Assembly (NCBI GenBank): GCA_964455095.1
Contig: CAYVUV010000091.1
Location: forward strand, 1 to 21,891
Source of the DNA: CAYVUV01 sp964455095
GTDB taxonomy: Bacteria > Desulfobacterota > Binatia > HRBIN30 > CADEER01
DNA: 21,891 bases
Reading direction: 5' to 3'
The translations under genes were made by a program, and so were the position numbers. The notes beneath the pieces are model-generated. The model had not been told where the DNA came from, did no database searches, and saw only the letters and a list, made by a program, of their open reading frames with translations. Each line of letters begins with the position of its first letter. Positions within the stretch are counted from its first letter, which is position 1. Below, one piece after another: positions 14,282-21,702 of the stretch.

Positions 14282-14654
14282 TCAGTGACTCCGAGCGCCA
14301 AACAGGGAAAACCCTCAGTCGTCGTATTCGCTTCTTGAGTCGGCCGCTGCGTGGATTTTAGTTGACCATCACTAAGGTGCCTTGTTACAGGAAATGCTGT
14401 TCAAGTAACGGGCAATACCCTTTGAGTCGAATCGGCACAGTGAGTGTGTTGTGTATTCTGAAGGGATGTGGGGCAGGTCCTCGCCTGGTCTCGAGGGGAC
14501 GTGGCTATGGGAGCGGGGCGCCCGTGTCCGGTGAGCGTTCTGGGGGCCAGCAAAATGTCTGTTCCAATCACGGTCGCGGAGAAGCGTCCGATCGATGGGT
14601 GGTTGCAGGACACCGCGATGGTCGACTCGCCTATTCTGGATCGGTGAGAATGGG
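14282..14654. other. Gene-poor spacer before the lipoprotein operon
   Basis: No convincing gene is seen here. Several open frames of 60-120 codons overlap on both strands but have no recognisable motif and their composition is unlike neighbouring genes. The sequence is visibly less GC-rich around 14330-14460 than the coding regions. A promoter-like TTGACC (14362-14367), 17-nt spacer, TTACAG (14385-14390) points towards the lipoprotein operon about 265 bp away, and TATTCT at 14632-14637 could be a -10 nearer to it. Confidence 0.4.
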
Positions 14655-15176
14655 GTGAGTTTGAGGAGGCATCGACACGGGGCAGCGAATACCGGTCGTG
14701 TGGCCGCGCTGATTGCAGTCTGCATGTTGCTGTGTGGTTGCAGCGAATCGGCGATGATTCGGAGTTATCCCCCCGGTGCACGTCTTTACGTCAATGACAA
14801 GCTCATTGGGATCGCTCCGATTGAGTACCAGATGCCGCATTCTGAGATCGGCGATGAGCGACGCGTGCGCTTGGAGCGAGATGGGTACGAGCAACTGAAT
14901 GGCAAGCTGCGCACGCAGATCTGCGGCGGACGCATCGCCGGCGGAATCTTCACTCTCGGCCTCGTGCTCCTGATCCGAGGTCCGACGTGCCTCGTGTCGC
15001 CACAGGATTTCTCATTGCAGCCAGTCCTCAGGCGTGCCGGGGACAGTGCCCAGGGCGGCTCTTCGTCGCCGAGCGTCGAGGATCGCTTGGAGCGCCTCGA
15101 GCGAATGCGCGAGCGCGGGCAGGTCAATCAGCAGGAGTTCGAACAGTACAGACGGGAGATTCTGAAAGGGCTGTGA
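14655..15176 (+). CDS. PEGA-domain lipoprotein with SHOCT-like tail
   Basis: A 173-residue lipoprotein. The N-terminal basic stretch followed by GRVAALIAVCMLLCGC gives a signal peptide with lipobox LCGC (Cys29 lipidated). Residues ~33-70 (IRSYPPGARLYVNDKLIGIAPIEYQM is the start, in parts) fit a PEGA domain, a small surface beta-domain: PPGA, VYVND-like, GIAP. A short hydrophobic stretch GGIFTLGLVLLI follows. The end SVEDRLERLERMRERGQVNQ with EFEQYRREIL resembles the SHOCT short C-terminal motif. The start is uncertain: GTG at 14655 is chosen because it gives a sensible signal peptide, but the frame is open to 14595. It is the first gene of a three-lipoprotein set, 46 nt before the next start. 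Confidence 0.75.
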   Translation: MSLRRHRHGAANTGRVAALIAVCMLLCGCSESAMIRSYPPGARLYVNDKLIGIAPIEYQMPHSEIGDERRVRLERDGYEQLNGKLRTQICGGRIAGGIFTLGLVLLIRGPTCLVSPQDFSLQPVLRRAGDSAQGGSSSPSVEDRLERLERMRERGQVNQQEFEQYRREILKGL

Positions 15177-15222
15177 GCGGCTGGAAAGAGTGGCAGGTAG
15201 CAGGAACAGGAAGGAGAGGATC

Positions 15223-15672
15223 ATGCGGAAAGAAGGCCGATTGAAGATTGCGGCGGTGCTGTTCGCGCTGGGGACGCTATCTGGGTGCGTCAACCGACTT
15301 ACGGCGAACATCAGCCCTGGGGCGGACCTGAAGGGGCGACAGAATTTCCATGTCATCCAGCACGCCGAGGACAGCAATGGCGTCGGCGACCTCATCACCG
15401 GGCGACTGGTTGCCATGGGTTATCAGGCCACGATCGGACCCGAGGGATCCGCGGTCCCAGCCGCTGCCAACGTGACGGTGACCTACATCGACAAGTGGAT
15501 GTGGGACATGACGATGTACCTGATGGAGCTCACCATCACGCTCAAGGATGCGAAGAACGACTTCCCCCTGGCGAGTGGGAACGCGTTTCACGGGTCGCTT
15601 ACGAGACGCTCGCCGACCGAGATGGTGGAGGAGGTTCTGACGGAGATCTTCAAAAGCGCGGAGAAGCAATGA
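15223..15672 (+). CDS. Hypothetical lipoprotein, second of three
   Basis: A 149-residue lipoprotein: MRKEGRLKIAAVLFALGTLS is a signal peptide with lipobox LSGC (Cys22). The mature part has a small alpha/beta pattern with VGDLITGRLVAMGYQATIGP, then VTVTYIDKWMWDMTMYLMEL, and ends VEEVLTEIFKSAEK. This resembles small periplasmic lipoproteins in which a variable-affinity beta-sheet is built around a WxWD strand, but no named family is claimed. The ATG at 15223 is supported by AAGGAGAGG just upstream; the frame to 15190 adds only a basic, non-signal-like segment. It overlaps the third lipoprotein gene as ATGA, so translation is coupled and the products may act together. Confidence 0.8.
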   Translation: MRKEGRLKIAAVLFALGTLSGCVNRLTANISPGADLKGRQNFHVIQHAEDSNGVGDLITGRLVAMGYQATIGPEGSAVPAAANVTVTYIDKWMWDMTMYLMELTITLKDAKNDFPLASGNAFHGSLTRRSPTEMVEEVLTEIFKSAEKQ

Positions 15673-16229
15673 GAGAGCCGGATGGAGGAACGGCGCCTTT
15701 GAGGCTCGGCGCGATCGTACGGCTTATCACCTTCGCAGCCGTACTTTCGGGTTGCAGCGCGAAGATGTCGCCGCAGGCGATGGTCCCCGATTCGGTTTCG
15801 ACGTCGCGTAAACACTCGAAGCCGGTGGCGACATCGGTGAGCGGAGGTCAAGAGGAGGATCCGGCGACTGGCCTGCCAAAGATTTCGAACGAGGCGTTCA
15901 CCGAGGCCTTGGACACCGCCATACGGGACTCAGGTGTGTTCCCCAAGGTCGTACCGGACAACGAAGCCACCTATTTGCTGATCGTCAACATCTCGGCGCT
16001 GCAGCAACCGCTCTTCGGAGGTTCCTTTACCGTGACGATGACCACGGGTTGGCAGCTGAAGAACCTGATCACGGATCAATTGGTGTGGCAGCAGGGCGTG
16101 ACCACCAACCATACGGTCAGTATGGGAGAGGCGTTCTTCGGCCCGACACGACTGAAATTGGCCACGGAGGGCGCGGCCCGCGAGAACATCCGCCAGGGGC
16201 TGCACCTGATCTCGCAGCTCGAACTGTGA
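15669..16229 (+). CDS. Hypothetical lipoprotein, third of three
   Basis: A 186-residue lipoprotein starting in the ATGA overlap with the previous gene. AIVRLITFAAVLSGCS provides the hydrophobic core and lipobox LSGC (Cys29). A low-complexity linker rich in Ser/Pro/Lys (residues ~35-68) precedes a folded part: ISNEAFTEALDTAIRDSGVF, YLLIVNISALQQPLFGGSFT, VTMTTGWQL, DQLVWQQGVTT and a C-terminal NIRQGLHLISQLEL. The alternating strands and final helix look like a small periplasmic or outer-membrane-associated domain that sums a value over two components, but no function can be named. With its two neighbours it forms an operon of exclusively surface or periplasmic proteins. Confidence 0.82.
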   Translation: MREPDGGTAPLRLGAIVRLITFAAVLSGCSAKMSPQAMVPDSVSTSRKHSKPVATSVSGGQEEDPATGLPKISNEAFTEALDTAIRDSGVFPKVVPDNEATYLLIVNISALQQPLFGGSFTVTMTTGWQLKNLITDQLVWQQGVTTNHTVSMGEAFFGPTRLKLATEGAARENIRQGLHLISQLEL

Positions 16230-16262
16230 CAAGTCCGGGCGGGCGAGTCGATCTGTGAAGGT

Positions 16263-16297
16263 CCGTGGACTTGGGGGGCCCACAGAGAGTTCCACGG
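16263..16297. terminator. Hairpin between convergent lipoprotein operon and ammonia-lyase
   Basis: CCGTGGA (16263-16269) pairs with TCCACGG (16291-16297), with further G/C-rich pairing possible inside. It lies 34 nt after the third lipoprotein stop. The remaining spacer to 16401 shows nothing else. Confidence 0.4.
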
Positions 16298-16401
16298 GTT
16301 CTATCGCGAACGCACGGAAGGAACGTTGGCACCGGGAACGGGTGAGCGCGGCCCAACGTCGGACAAGGGTCGGGAGAGGCGCCTTGGAGGGCGTGTCGCC
16401 G

Positions 16402-17922
16402 TCAGGGCGAACTGGGGTTGCCCAGCTCACCGCGGTCGATGAGGCCACAGATGGCGTCGACATCGGCGGTAAGCGGCCGGTCGTCGAGCAGGCCGGAAGC
16501 GCAGGTGCGGATCAGGGCATGCGCGGCGCGCGTGCCGTGGCCGGCGGCGTCGGGGCCGCGCAGGTCGAGAGCCTGCGCGGCGCAGAGCAGCTCGATCGCT
16601 ACCATGCGTTCGACGTTGTCGAGCACGCGGGCGGCCTGGCGCGCGGCGACCATGCCCATGCTGACGACGTCTTGATTGTTGGCGTTGGTTGGCACCGAGC
16701 GGATGCTCGCCGGGGCGGCCAGGACGGCGTTGTCGGCCGCCATCGAGCTGGCGCAGTACTGCAGCCCCATGAAGCCGCTGTGCAGGCCGGCCTGACCGCG
16801 GACCAGAAACGGTGGCAGTCCGCTGTTGAGCGAAGCGTCGAGCACGCGCGCCAGGCGGCGTTCAGACATGACGCCCAGCTCGACCAGGGCGACCTTGAGC
16901 TGATCGATCGCCATCGCCACCGGCTGGCCGTGGAAGTTGCCGCCGTGCACGACGCGCCTTTCGTCGACCAGGAAGAGCGGGTTGTCGGTGACCGAGTTGA
17001 GCTCGATCTCGACCACGCCAGCGGCGGCCGCGATGGCGTCGGCGACGGCGCCGAGCACCTGCGGGATGCAGCGAAGCGTGTAGGGGTCCTGCCGCCCGGC
17101 CGCCGAGTCGTCGCGGCGCACCAGCGCGCTGCCCTGCACCAGCGCCGCCAGGCGCTCGGCCACCGCGCGCTGCCCCGGGTGCGGCCGCGTCAACTGGAGC
17201 TCGGGGGCCAGGGCTTCGATATGCCCGTTCAATGATTCGAACAACATCGCCGCCGCGACGTGCGCGGCCGCGGCCACGCGGCGCGCGCGGGCGATCAGCA
17301 GCGCGCCGGCGCCGGTGTGGAACGAGGTGCCGTTCATCAGCGCCAGCCCCTCGCGGTAGCGCGGCACCAGCGGCGCCAGGCCCGCGGCGGCCAGTGCCTC
17401 CGCCGCCGGCGTTGTCTTGCCGTCCACTTCGACGACGCCCTCGCCGATCACGGCCAGTGCAATCTGCGCGAGTTCGACCAGGTCGCCGCTGGCGCCGACC
17501 GATCCCACCTCGCGCACGATCGGGTGGATTCCGGCGTTGAGCATGGCGAGCAGCAGCTCGACTGCGGCCGGATCGACCCCGGAGTAGCCCTGCGCCAGCA
17601 CGTGCGCGCGCACCGCCATCGCAGCGCGCACGAAGGGTACCGGATGCGGCACGCCGAGCGTGACGGCGTGGCTGCGCACGAGGTTGCGCTGGAACTGTTC
17701 GCGCTGGTCGGCGGCGATGCCGTTGGCGGCCAGGGGGCCGCAGCCGGTGGTGAGGCCGTAAACCGGGGTCGTCGTGGTGGCGAGCTGGCGGGCGAAGGCG
17801 TACGAACGCGCCAGCCGGTCGCGGGTGACACGGTCGATGGCGGCGACGCCGTTCAGTCGCGCCACGGAGTCGACGTCGTCGATCGCGAGCGATCGGCCAC
17901 CGATTGCAATGCGTTGCGTCAT
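16402..17922 (-). CDS. MIO-type aromatic amino acid ammonia-lyase (HAL/PAL/TAL family)
   Basis: A 506-residue enzyme that eliminates ammonia from an aromatic amino acid to give an arylacrylate. The MIO cofactor triad Ala144-Ser145-Gly146 sits in GSVGASGDL. Tyr55 in VYGLTTGCGPL is the catalytic-loop Tyr. Substrate clues are mixed: Ser84-His85 (NLVRSHAV) is the pair usual in histidine lyases, but the glutamate that histidine lyases keep in NQEDHVSM is replaced by Gln417 in NNQDVVSM, the form typical of tyrosine/phenylalanine lyases and mutases. No histidine-degradation gene is nearby. A lyase making cinnamate or coumarate as starter for an aryl-polyene-like product is therefore favoured over histidine catabolism, with moderate confidence. 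The ATG at 17922 precedes the usual first strand. It is divergent from the halogenase-like gene. Confidence 0.92.
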   Translation of the reverse strand: MTQRIAIGGRSLAIDDVDSVARLNGVAAIDRVTRDRLARSYAFARQLATTTTPVYGLTTGCGPLAANGIAADQREQFQRNLVRSHAVTLGVPHPVPFVRAAMAVRAHVLAQGYSGVDPAAVELLLAMLNAGIHPIVREVGSVGASGDLVELAQIALAVIGEGVVEVDGKTTPAAEALAAAGLAPLVPRYREGLALMNGTSFHTGAGALLIARARRVAAAAHVAAAMLFESLNGHIEALAPELQLTRPHPGQRAVAERLAALVQGSALVRRDDSAAGRQDPYTLRCIPQVLGAVADAIAAAAGVVEIELNSVTDNPLFLVDERRVVHGGNFHGQPVAMAIDQLKVALVELGVMSERRLARVLDASLNSGLPPFLVRGQAGLHSGFMGLQYCASSMAADNAVLAAPASIRSVPTNANNQDVVSMGMVAARQAARVLDNVERMVAIELLCAAQALDLRGPDAAGHGTRAAHALIRTCASGLLDDRPLTADVDAICGLIDRGELGNPSSP

Positions 17923-17975
17923 GCGTGTGTGAGAGCCAGTCGAGACGGCGGCGGTGCGGCAAAATCCTTCCCACA

Positions 17976-18004
17976 CGGTTATCGCCCGGTTCGCGAAGGG
18001 TCAA
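17976..18004 (-). promoter_or_regulatory. Promoter for the ammonia-lyase
   Basis: On the minus strand TTGACC (17999-18004), 17 nt, then TAACCG (17976-17981). The start codon is 53 nt further, so this transcript has a leader. Confidence 0.55.
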
Positions 18005-18023
18005 GGCAATGGGCCAGGTGGCG

Positions 18024-18052
18024 TTGACCGCCCGTGGGCGCTCTGGTACGCG
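18024..18052 (+). promoter_or_regulatory. Promoter-like pair for the halogenase-like gene
   Basis: TTGACC (18024-18029), 17 nt, TACGCG (18047-18052); ATG at 18106. The -10 is poor in its last base. It stands back to back with the ammonia-lyase promoter, the two -35 boxes being 19 nt apart, which would allow joint control. Confidence 0.4.
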
Positions 18053-18105
18053 GCCGAGATGCGTACCACCGGCCGGCGCGGCAGTGCCGAGCGCAGCGGC
18101 CACCC

Positions 18106-19473
18106 ATGACCGACACCGTGAACGTCGACGTCATCGTCATCGGCGGAGGTCCGGCCGGCAGCACGGCGGCGGGGTTTCTGGCCCAGGTCGGCTGCCGCGT
18201 GCTGCTGTTCGAGCGCGAGCGGTTTCCGCGCTATCACATCGGCGAGTCGCTGCTGTCGGCGACGCTGCCGATCCTCGATGCCCTCGGCGTCACGCCGGCC
18301 ATCGAGCAGGCGGGATTCATCAAGAAGCCCGGCGGCACCTTCGTGTGGGGGGCGCGCGCCGAGCCGTGGAGCTTCTATTTTCGCGAGGACCCCGGCGGCC
18401 GCCCGCACGCTTTCCACGTCGTGCGCTCGCAGTTCGACCACATCCTGCTGAAGCACTGTGCCGGGCTCGGCGCCGAGGTGCGCGAGGAGCACACGGTGCA
18501 GGAGGTGGCCTACGACGCGCAGACGGGGCGCACGCGCGTCACGGCGCGCGACGCCTCCGGCACTCTGGTCGCCGCCGAGGCGGCGCATGTCATCGATGCC
18601 AGCGGGCAGCAGGCATTGCTCGGCCGGCGCGACCGACTGCGCGAGTTCAACCCGTTCTTCAAGAACCTGGCGGTGTTCGGCTACTTCGACGGCGCCGAAG
18701 CGCTGGCGGGAGAGATCGCCGGCAACATCCTCTCCGCCGCCTTCTCGGACGGTTGGTTCTGGTTCATCCCGCTGCACGACGGCACCACCAGCGTCGGCGC
18801 GGTGGTCGACGCGCACCGCTTCGCCGGGGAAGCGGCCGGCGACGCGGCGAGCCTGTACGAGCGCCTGGTGGCGGCATGCGAACCCGTCGCGGCGCGGGTG
18901 CGCGGGGCGCGGCTGGTGTCGCCGGTGCGAATCATCCGCGACTATTCCTATTGCAGTCGCCGCTTCTACGGGCCGGGGTACCTGCTGGCCGGCGACGCCG
19001 CGTGCTTCATCGATCCGGTGTTCTCCACCGGCGTTCATCTGGCCTGTCTCTCGGGATACCTGGCCGCCGACACAGTCGCGGCGATTCGCCAGGGCGCGGC
19101 GGCGGAGGAGCAGCTGGCGGCCTACGATCGGCGCTACCGGGCGGCGTTCGAGCGTTACCTCAATTTTCTCTACGCCTTCTACGATCACCACCGCGACCCG
19201 GATTCCTACTTCTGGACGGCGCGCAAGGTGCTCGGTCCCGAGGTGCAGCTCGATCAACGCACGGCGTTCGTGCGCTTGATCTCCGGCGCCGGCGATCTGC
19301 ACGACGATGCCGGTGCGTTGCAGCACGCCATCGCGTCGTGGCACACGCGCTTCCAGGACGCCATCGAGCGCGGCCGCTTCGGCGCGGCCCCAGGCGCCGG
19401 GTTGTTCCGCGTGCGCGAGACGATCAACGCCACCGACGGCGTGCAGCCACTCGGCCGCAAGCGTCAGGAGTAA
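18106..19473 (+). CDS. FAD-dependent halogenase-like flavoenzyme
   Basis: A 455-residue flavoprotein of the tryptophan-halogenase superfamily. The dinucleotide-binding motif GGGPAGS is at 13-19, the halogenase-type FPRYHIGESLL at 40-50, a Lys in FIKKPGGTFVW (Lys73/74) near the position of the catalytic Lys of PrnA, and the diagnostic WxWxIP as WFWFIP at 217-222. GDAACFIDPVFSTG is the second FAD-binding block. True members chlorinate or brominate aromatic rings with FADH2, halide and O2; others in the superfamily hydroxylate or reduce. Xanthomonadin-type aryl polyenes are brominated, and their clusters carry such an enzyme, so halogenation of an aryl head group is a reasonable inference beside the ammonia-lyase. 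The ATG at 18106 is chosen over the open frame to 18034, which would run through the promoter. Its stop is 3 nt from the end of the convergent rSAM gene. Confidence 0.87.
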   Translation: MTDTVNVDVIVIGGGPAGSTAAGFLAQVGCRVLLFERERFPRYHIGESLLSATLPILDALGVTPAIEQAGFIKKPGGTFVWGARAEPWSFYFREDPGGRPHAFHVVRSQFDHILLKHCAGLGAEVREEHTVQEVAYDAQTGRTRVTARDASGTLVAAEAAHVIDASGQQALLGRRDRLREFNPFFKNLAVFGYFDGAEALAGEIAGNILSAAFSDGWFWFIPLHDGTTSVGAVVDAHRFAGEAAGDAASLYERLVAACEPVAARVRGARLVSPVRIIRDYSYCSRRFYGPGYLLAGDAACFIDPVFSTGVHLACLSGYLAADTVAAIRQGAAAEEQLAAYDRRYRAAFERYLNFLYAFYDHHRDPDSYFWTARKVLGPEVQLDQRTAFVRLISGAGDLHDDAGALQHAIASWHTRFQDAIERGRFGAAPGAGLFRVRETINATDGVQPLGRKRQE

Positions 19474-19476
19474 GCC

Positions 19477-20829
19477 TTACGAGATCGTCGCCCAGGCGTT
19501 CTCGTGCGTGCGCAGGAAGCGGTTCACCTTGAAGTTGGCGACCAGGTACGCCAGCGTTTCGAGGTAACTCCCCGACGGCGGCGGCAGCAGGCGGCGGGCG
19601 ATGGCGCGGGTGGAGTAGAAGCCTTCGTAGACGTACTTGAAGCCGTCCATCATCTCCTCGCCCGACATCTGCGCCGGACGGATCAGCGGGCTGCCGTAGT
19701 CGTACCGACCCCAGTCCGTTTCGACGATGCGCCCGGCGCGCGTCATGTCGTCGTAGTACTTCGTGCCGGGGTAGGGGCACGGCGTGAACAGCTTCAGGAA
19801 CGAGATCTTATTGTCGATCAGAAACTGCAGCGAGCGGCCGAACGTCTCGACGGTGTCGCCGTCGAGCCCGACCATGAGCAGCGCGATGATCTGAATGCCC
19901 TTGCTGCGGATGGCGGCCAGGTCGCGGTCGAAGCGGCGCGGCAGGTTGAAGCCCTTGTTGACCGATTCGAGGCTCGCCTCGTTGATGCTCTCGAGGCCGA
20001 TCGAGAGGCTGACGCAGCCGCTGCGCGCCGCCAGGTCGAGTAGCTCGGGGTCGCGGGCGATGTTGATCGTGCTCTGGCTCGCCCACTTGAGCCGCAGCGG
20101 GATCATGGCGCGGAACAGTTCCTTGGCCGCTTCCGGGCGCGCGATCGGGTTGTCGTCGAGGATCAGAATGCGGTTGGCGCCGAGGGCCTTGATGGCGCGC
20201 AGCTCGTCGATGACTTCCTCGACCGGGCGGGTGCGAAAGCTGCGGCCGTAGTAGGTCTGCACGGCGCAGTACTCGCAGGGGTGCGGGCAGCCGCGCGAGA
20301 AGACCACCGGCCAGTGGAAGTACATGCGGTAGAACCAGCTCGACTTGAACGCTTCGTACTTGAGCAAGGGCAACGTGGTGTAGTCGATGCGCGGCAACCC
20401 CTTGAGGTCGTGCCAGGCGGCGGCACGGTAGATGCCGCGGCTGCGGCCCTCGCTGAAGTCGGCCAGCAATTGCGGCCAGACGTTCTCCGCCTCGCCGGAG
20501 ACGACGGCGTCGGCGTGGGCGAGCGATTGCTCGGCGGTCAGCGTGACCCAGGTGCCGCCGAGGACGACGCGGCGGCCGCGGCGGCGGAACTCGTCGGCCA
20601 GGTCGTAGGCGCGTTTGATCTGCGGGCCCATCGCCGTGATGCCGACCACGTCGCACTCGAAGTCGAGGTCGACGTCGTAGAAGAGCTCGTCGACCATGGC
20701 GACGTCATGCCCCGGCGGCGTGAGCGCCTTCAGGTACGGCAGCGTGATCCCGCTGGTCCAGTACCGGGTGGTTTTATGCAGCGACCCGTCGGCGTTGTAG
20801 TGGGTCGGCGAGATCAACAGGATACGCAC
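19477..20829 (-). CDS. B12-binding-domain radical SAM enzyme (third copy)
   Basis: A 450-residue cobalamin-type radical SAM protein. The N-terminal part (MRILLISPTHYNADG, TLPYLKAL, DVVGITAMGPQ, VVLGGTWVTL, VVSGEAENVWP) is the B12-binding domain. The barrel has CX3CX2C in RGCPHPCEYC (Cys181, Cys185, Cys188), then LILDDNPI, LSIGLESIN and IIALLMVGLDGD. The C-terminus has a FTPCPYPGTKYYDDM block as in hopanoid- and bacteriochlorophyll-type enzymes. Start is GTG at 20829, supported by a consensus promoter whose -10 ends 9 nt upstream. It is convergent with the halogenase-like gene and divergent from the PlsC gene. A lipid or aryl-lipid substrate is inferred from company only. Confidence 0.9.
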   Translation of the reverse strand: MRILLISPTHYNADGSLHKTTRYWTSGITLPYLKALTPPGHDVAMVDELFYDVDLDFECDVVGITAMGPQIKRAYDLADEFRRRGRRVVLGGTWVTLTAEQSLAHADAVVSGEAENVWPQLLADFSEGRSRGIYRAAAWHDLKGLPRIDYTTLPLLKYEAFKSSWFYRMYFHWPVVFSRGCPHPCEYCAVQTYYGRSFRTRPVEEVIDELRAIKALGANRILILDDNPIARPEAAKELFRAMIPLRLKWASQSTINIARDPELLDLAARSGCVSLSIGLESINEASLESVNKGFNLPRRFDRDLAAIRSKGIQIIALLMVGLDGDTVETFGRSLQFLIDNKISFLKLFTPCPYPGTKYYDDMTRAGRIVETDWGRYDYGSPLIRPAQMSGEEMMDGFKYVYEGFYSTRAIARRLLPPPSGSYLETLAYLVANFKVNRFLRTHENAWATIS

Positions 20830-20838
20830 GGCCCCCGA

Positions 20839-20867
20839 GACTTAGAGGCGAGATTTGGGCATGTCAA
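20839..20867 (-). promoter_or_regulatory. Consensus leaderless promoter for the third B12-rSAM gene
   Basis: On the minus strand a perfect TTGACA (20862-20867), 17 nt, then TAAGTC (20839-20844), ending 9 nt before the GTG start. The best promoter in the window. No ribosome binding site would be in the transcript. Confidence 0.65.
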
Positions 20868-20872
20868 CGCCG

Positions 20873-20901
20873 TTGCACGTCGCGGCGGTGCGGGCTAGGG
20901 T
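20873..20901 (+). promoter_or_regulatory. Leaderless-type promoter for the PlsC-like gene
   Basis: TTGCAC (20873-20878), 17 nt, TAGGGT (20896-20901), ending 10 nt before the ATG at 20912. It is back to back with the rSAM promoter; the two -35 boxes are 5 nt apart. Confidence 0.55.
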
Positions 20902-20911
20902 CCCGGCCCAA

Positions 20912-21655
20912 ATGACCACTCCGAGCTCGACCCAAAGCGAAGTGCTGGCGGCGCCGGTTCCGCGCGCGCGCATCTTTCTCAATCGGCTGATCTTCCGCGG
21001 CATGCTGTTCGTCATGGGCACCATCGCCGTGATCATGTACCGGTTGATTCCCGACAAGCGCGTCACCTGGCGCTTCGCCAAGGTGCAATGCCGCAACCTC
21101 TGCCGCATGTGCGGCGTGCGGGTGAAGGTGCGCGGACTCGAACAGCTCGGCGACGGGCCGTACATGTACACGCCCAACCACCAGAGCCACTTCGACATCG
21201 CGGCGCTGCTCGGTTACCTGCCCGGTTACAACCGCTTCGGCGCCAAGAAGGAAATGTTCAACGAACCCGTGCTCGGGGCCGTCCTGCGCACCATGGGCAT
21301 GATTCCGATCGACCGCGAAAACCCGCTCGAAGCCATCGACCGGCTCAACAAACTGACTGCCGATCGCTACTCGACGATCATGTTTCCGGAAGGAACGCGC
21401 AGCCGCGACGGCGTGCTGCTGCCGTTCAAGAAAGGCGCCTTCGTCGCCGCCATCTACCTCAAGGTGCCGATCGTGCCGGTGGTCTGCAAGGGCACGACCG
21501 AGATCATGCCGAAGGGAAAGTATCTGTCGATTCTGCCCGGCGAAGCCGAGATCGTCGTGCTCGAGCCGATCCCCACGTCGGGGATGACCTACGAGGACCG
21601 CGACCGCCTGCGCGACATGGTGCGCGAGCGCATCAAGGACGAGCTGAGCCGCTGA
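20912..21655 (+). CDS. PlsC-type acyltransferase (1-acyl-sn-glycerol-3-phosphate acyltransferase family)
   Basis: A 247-residue membrane-associated acyltransferase. An N-terminal hydrophobic segment (about 28-45) anchors it. Motif I is NHQSHFD (89-95), with the HX4D catalytic pair His90-Asp95; motif II lies around GAKKEMFNEPVLG (110-122); motif III is FPEGTRS (158-164); IVPVV forms motif IV. It moves an acyl chain from ACP or CoA to a hydroxyl, classically of lysophosphatidate. Aryl-polyene clusters also carry such acyltransferases for linking the polyene to a lipid; whether this one serves housekeeping or that role is not decided. The ATG at 20912 fits the promoter, while an earlier ATG at 20855 would span both promoters. 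A hairpin follows the stop. Confidence 0.9.
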   Translation: MTTPSSTQSEVLAAPVPRARIFLNRLIFRGMLFVMGTIAVIMYRLIPDKRVTWRFAKVQCRNLCRMCGVRVKVRGLEQLGDGPYMYTPNHQSHFDIAALLGYLPGYNRFGAKKEMFNEPVLGAVLRTMGMIPIDRENPLEAIDRLNKLTADRYSTIMFPEGTRSRDGVLLPFKKGAFVAAIYLKVPIVPVVCKGTTEIMPKGKYLSILPGEAEIVVLEPIPTSGMTYEDRDRLRDMVRERIKDELSR

Positions 21656-21702
21656 GCGGCGCTCGTCCGCACCGCTTCCGCGGCCATCGACCTTCAGGGC
21701 CT

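Noticed and set aside
13819..14654. tRNA or other structured RNA gene in the largest gap
   Set aside because: No T-loop GGTTCGAAnCC-like stretch or acceptor-stem pairing was found; nothing resembling a known RNA family could be supported by eye.
14362..14658. Open frame of 98 codons in the spacer
   Set aside because: No motif, several Cys and Gly-rich runs, no ribosome binding site, and overlap with equally open minus-strand frames.
16402..17922. Naming the lyase hutH (histidine degradation)
   Set aside because: The histidine-lyase glutamate is replaced by Gln417 and no other hut gene is present, so a symbol would be misleading.
17904..19532. Long plus-strand open frame across the halogenase-like gene
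   Set aside because: Arg/Gly-rich shadow frame without motifs; the true frame has GGGPAG, GES and WxWxIP.
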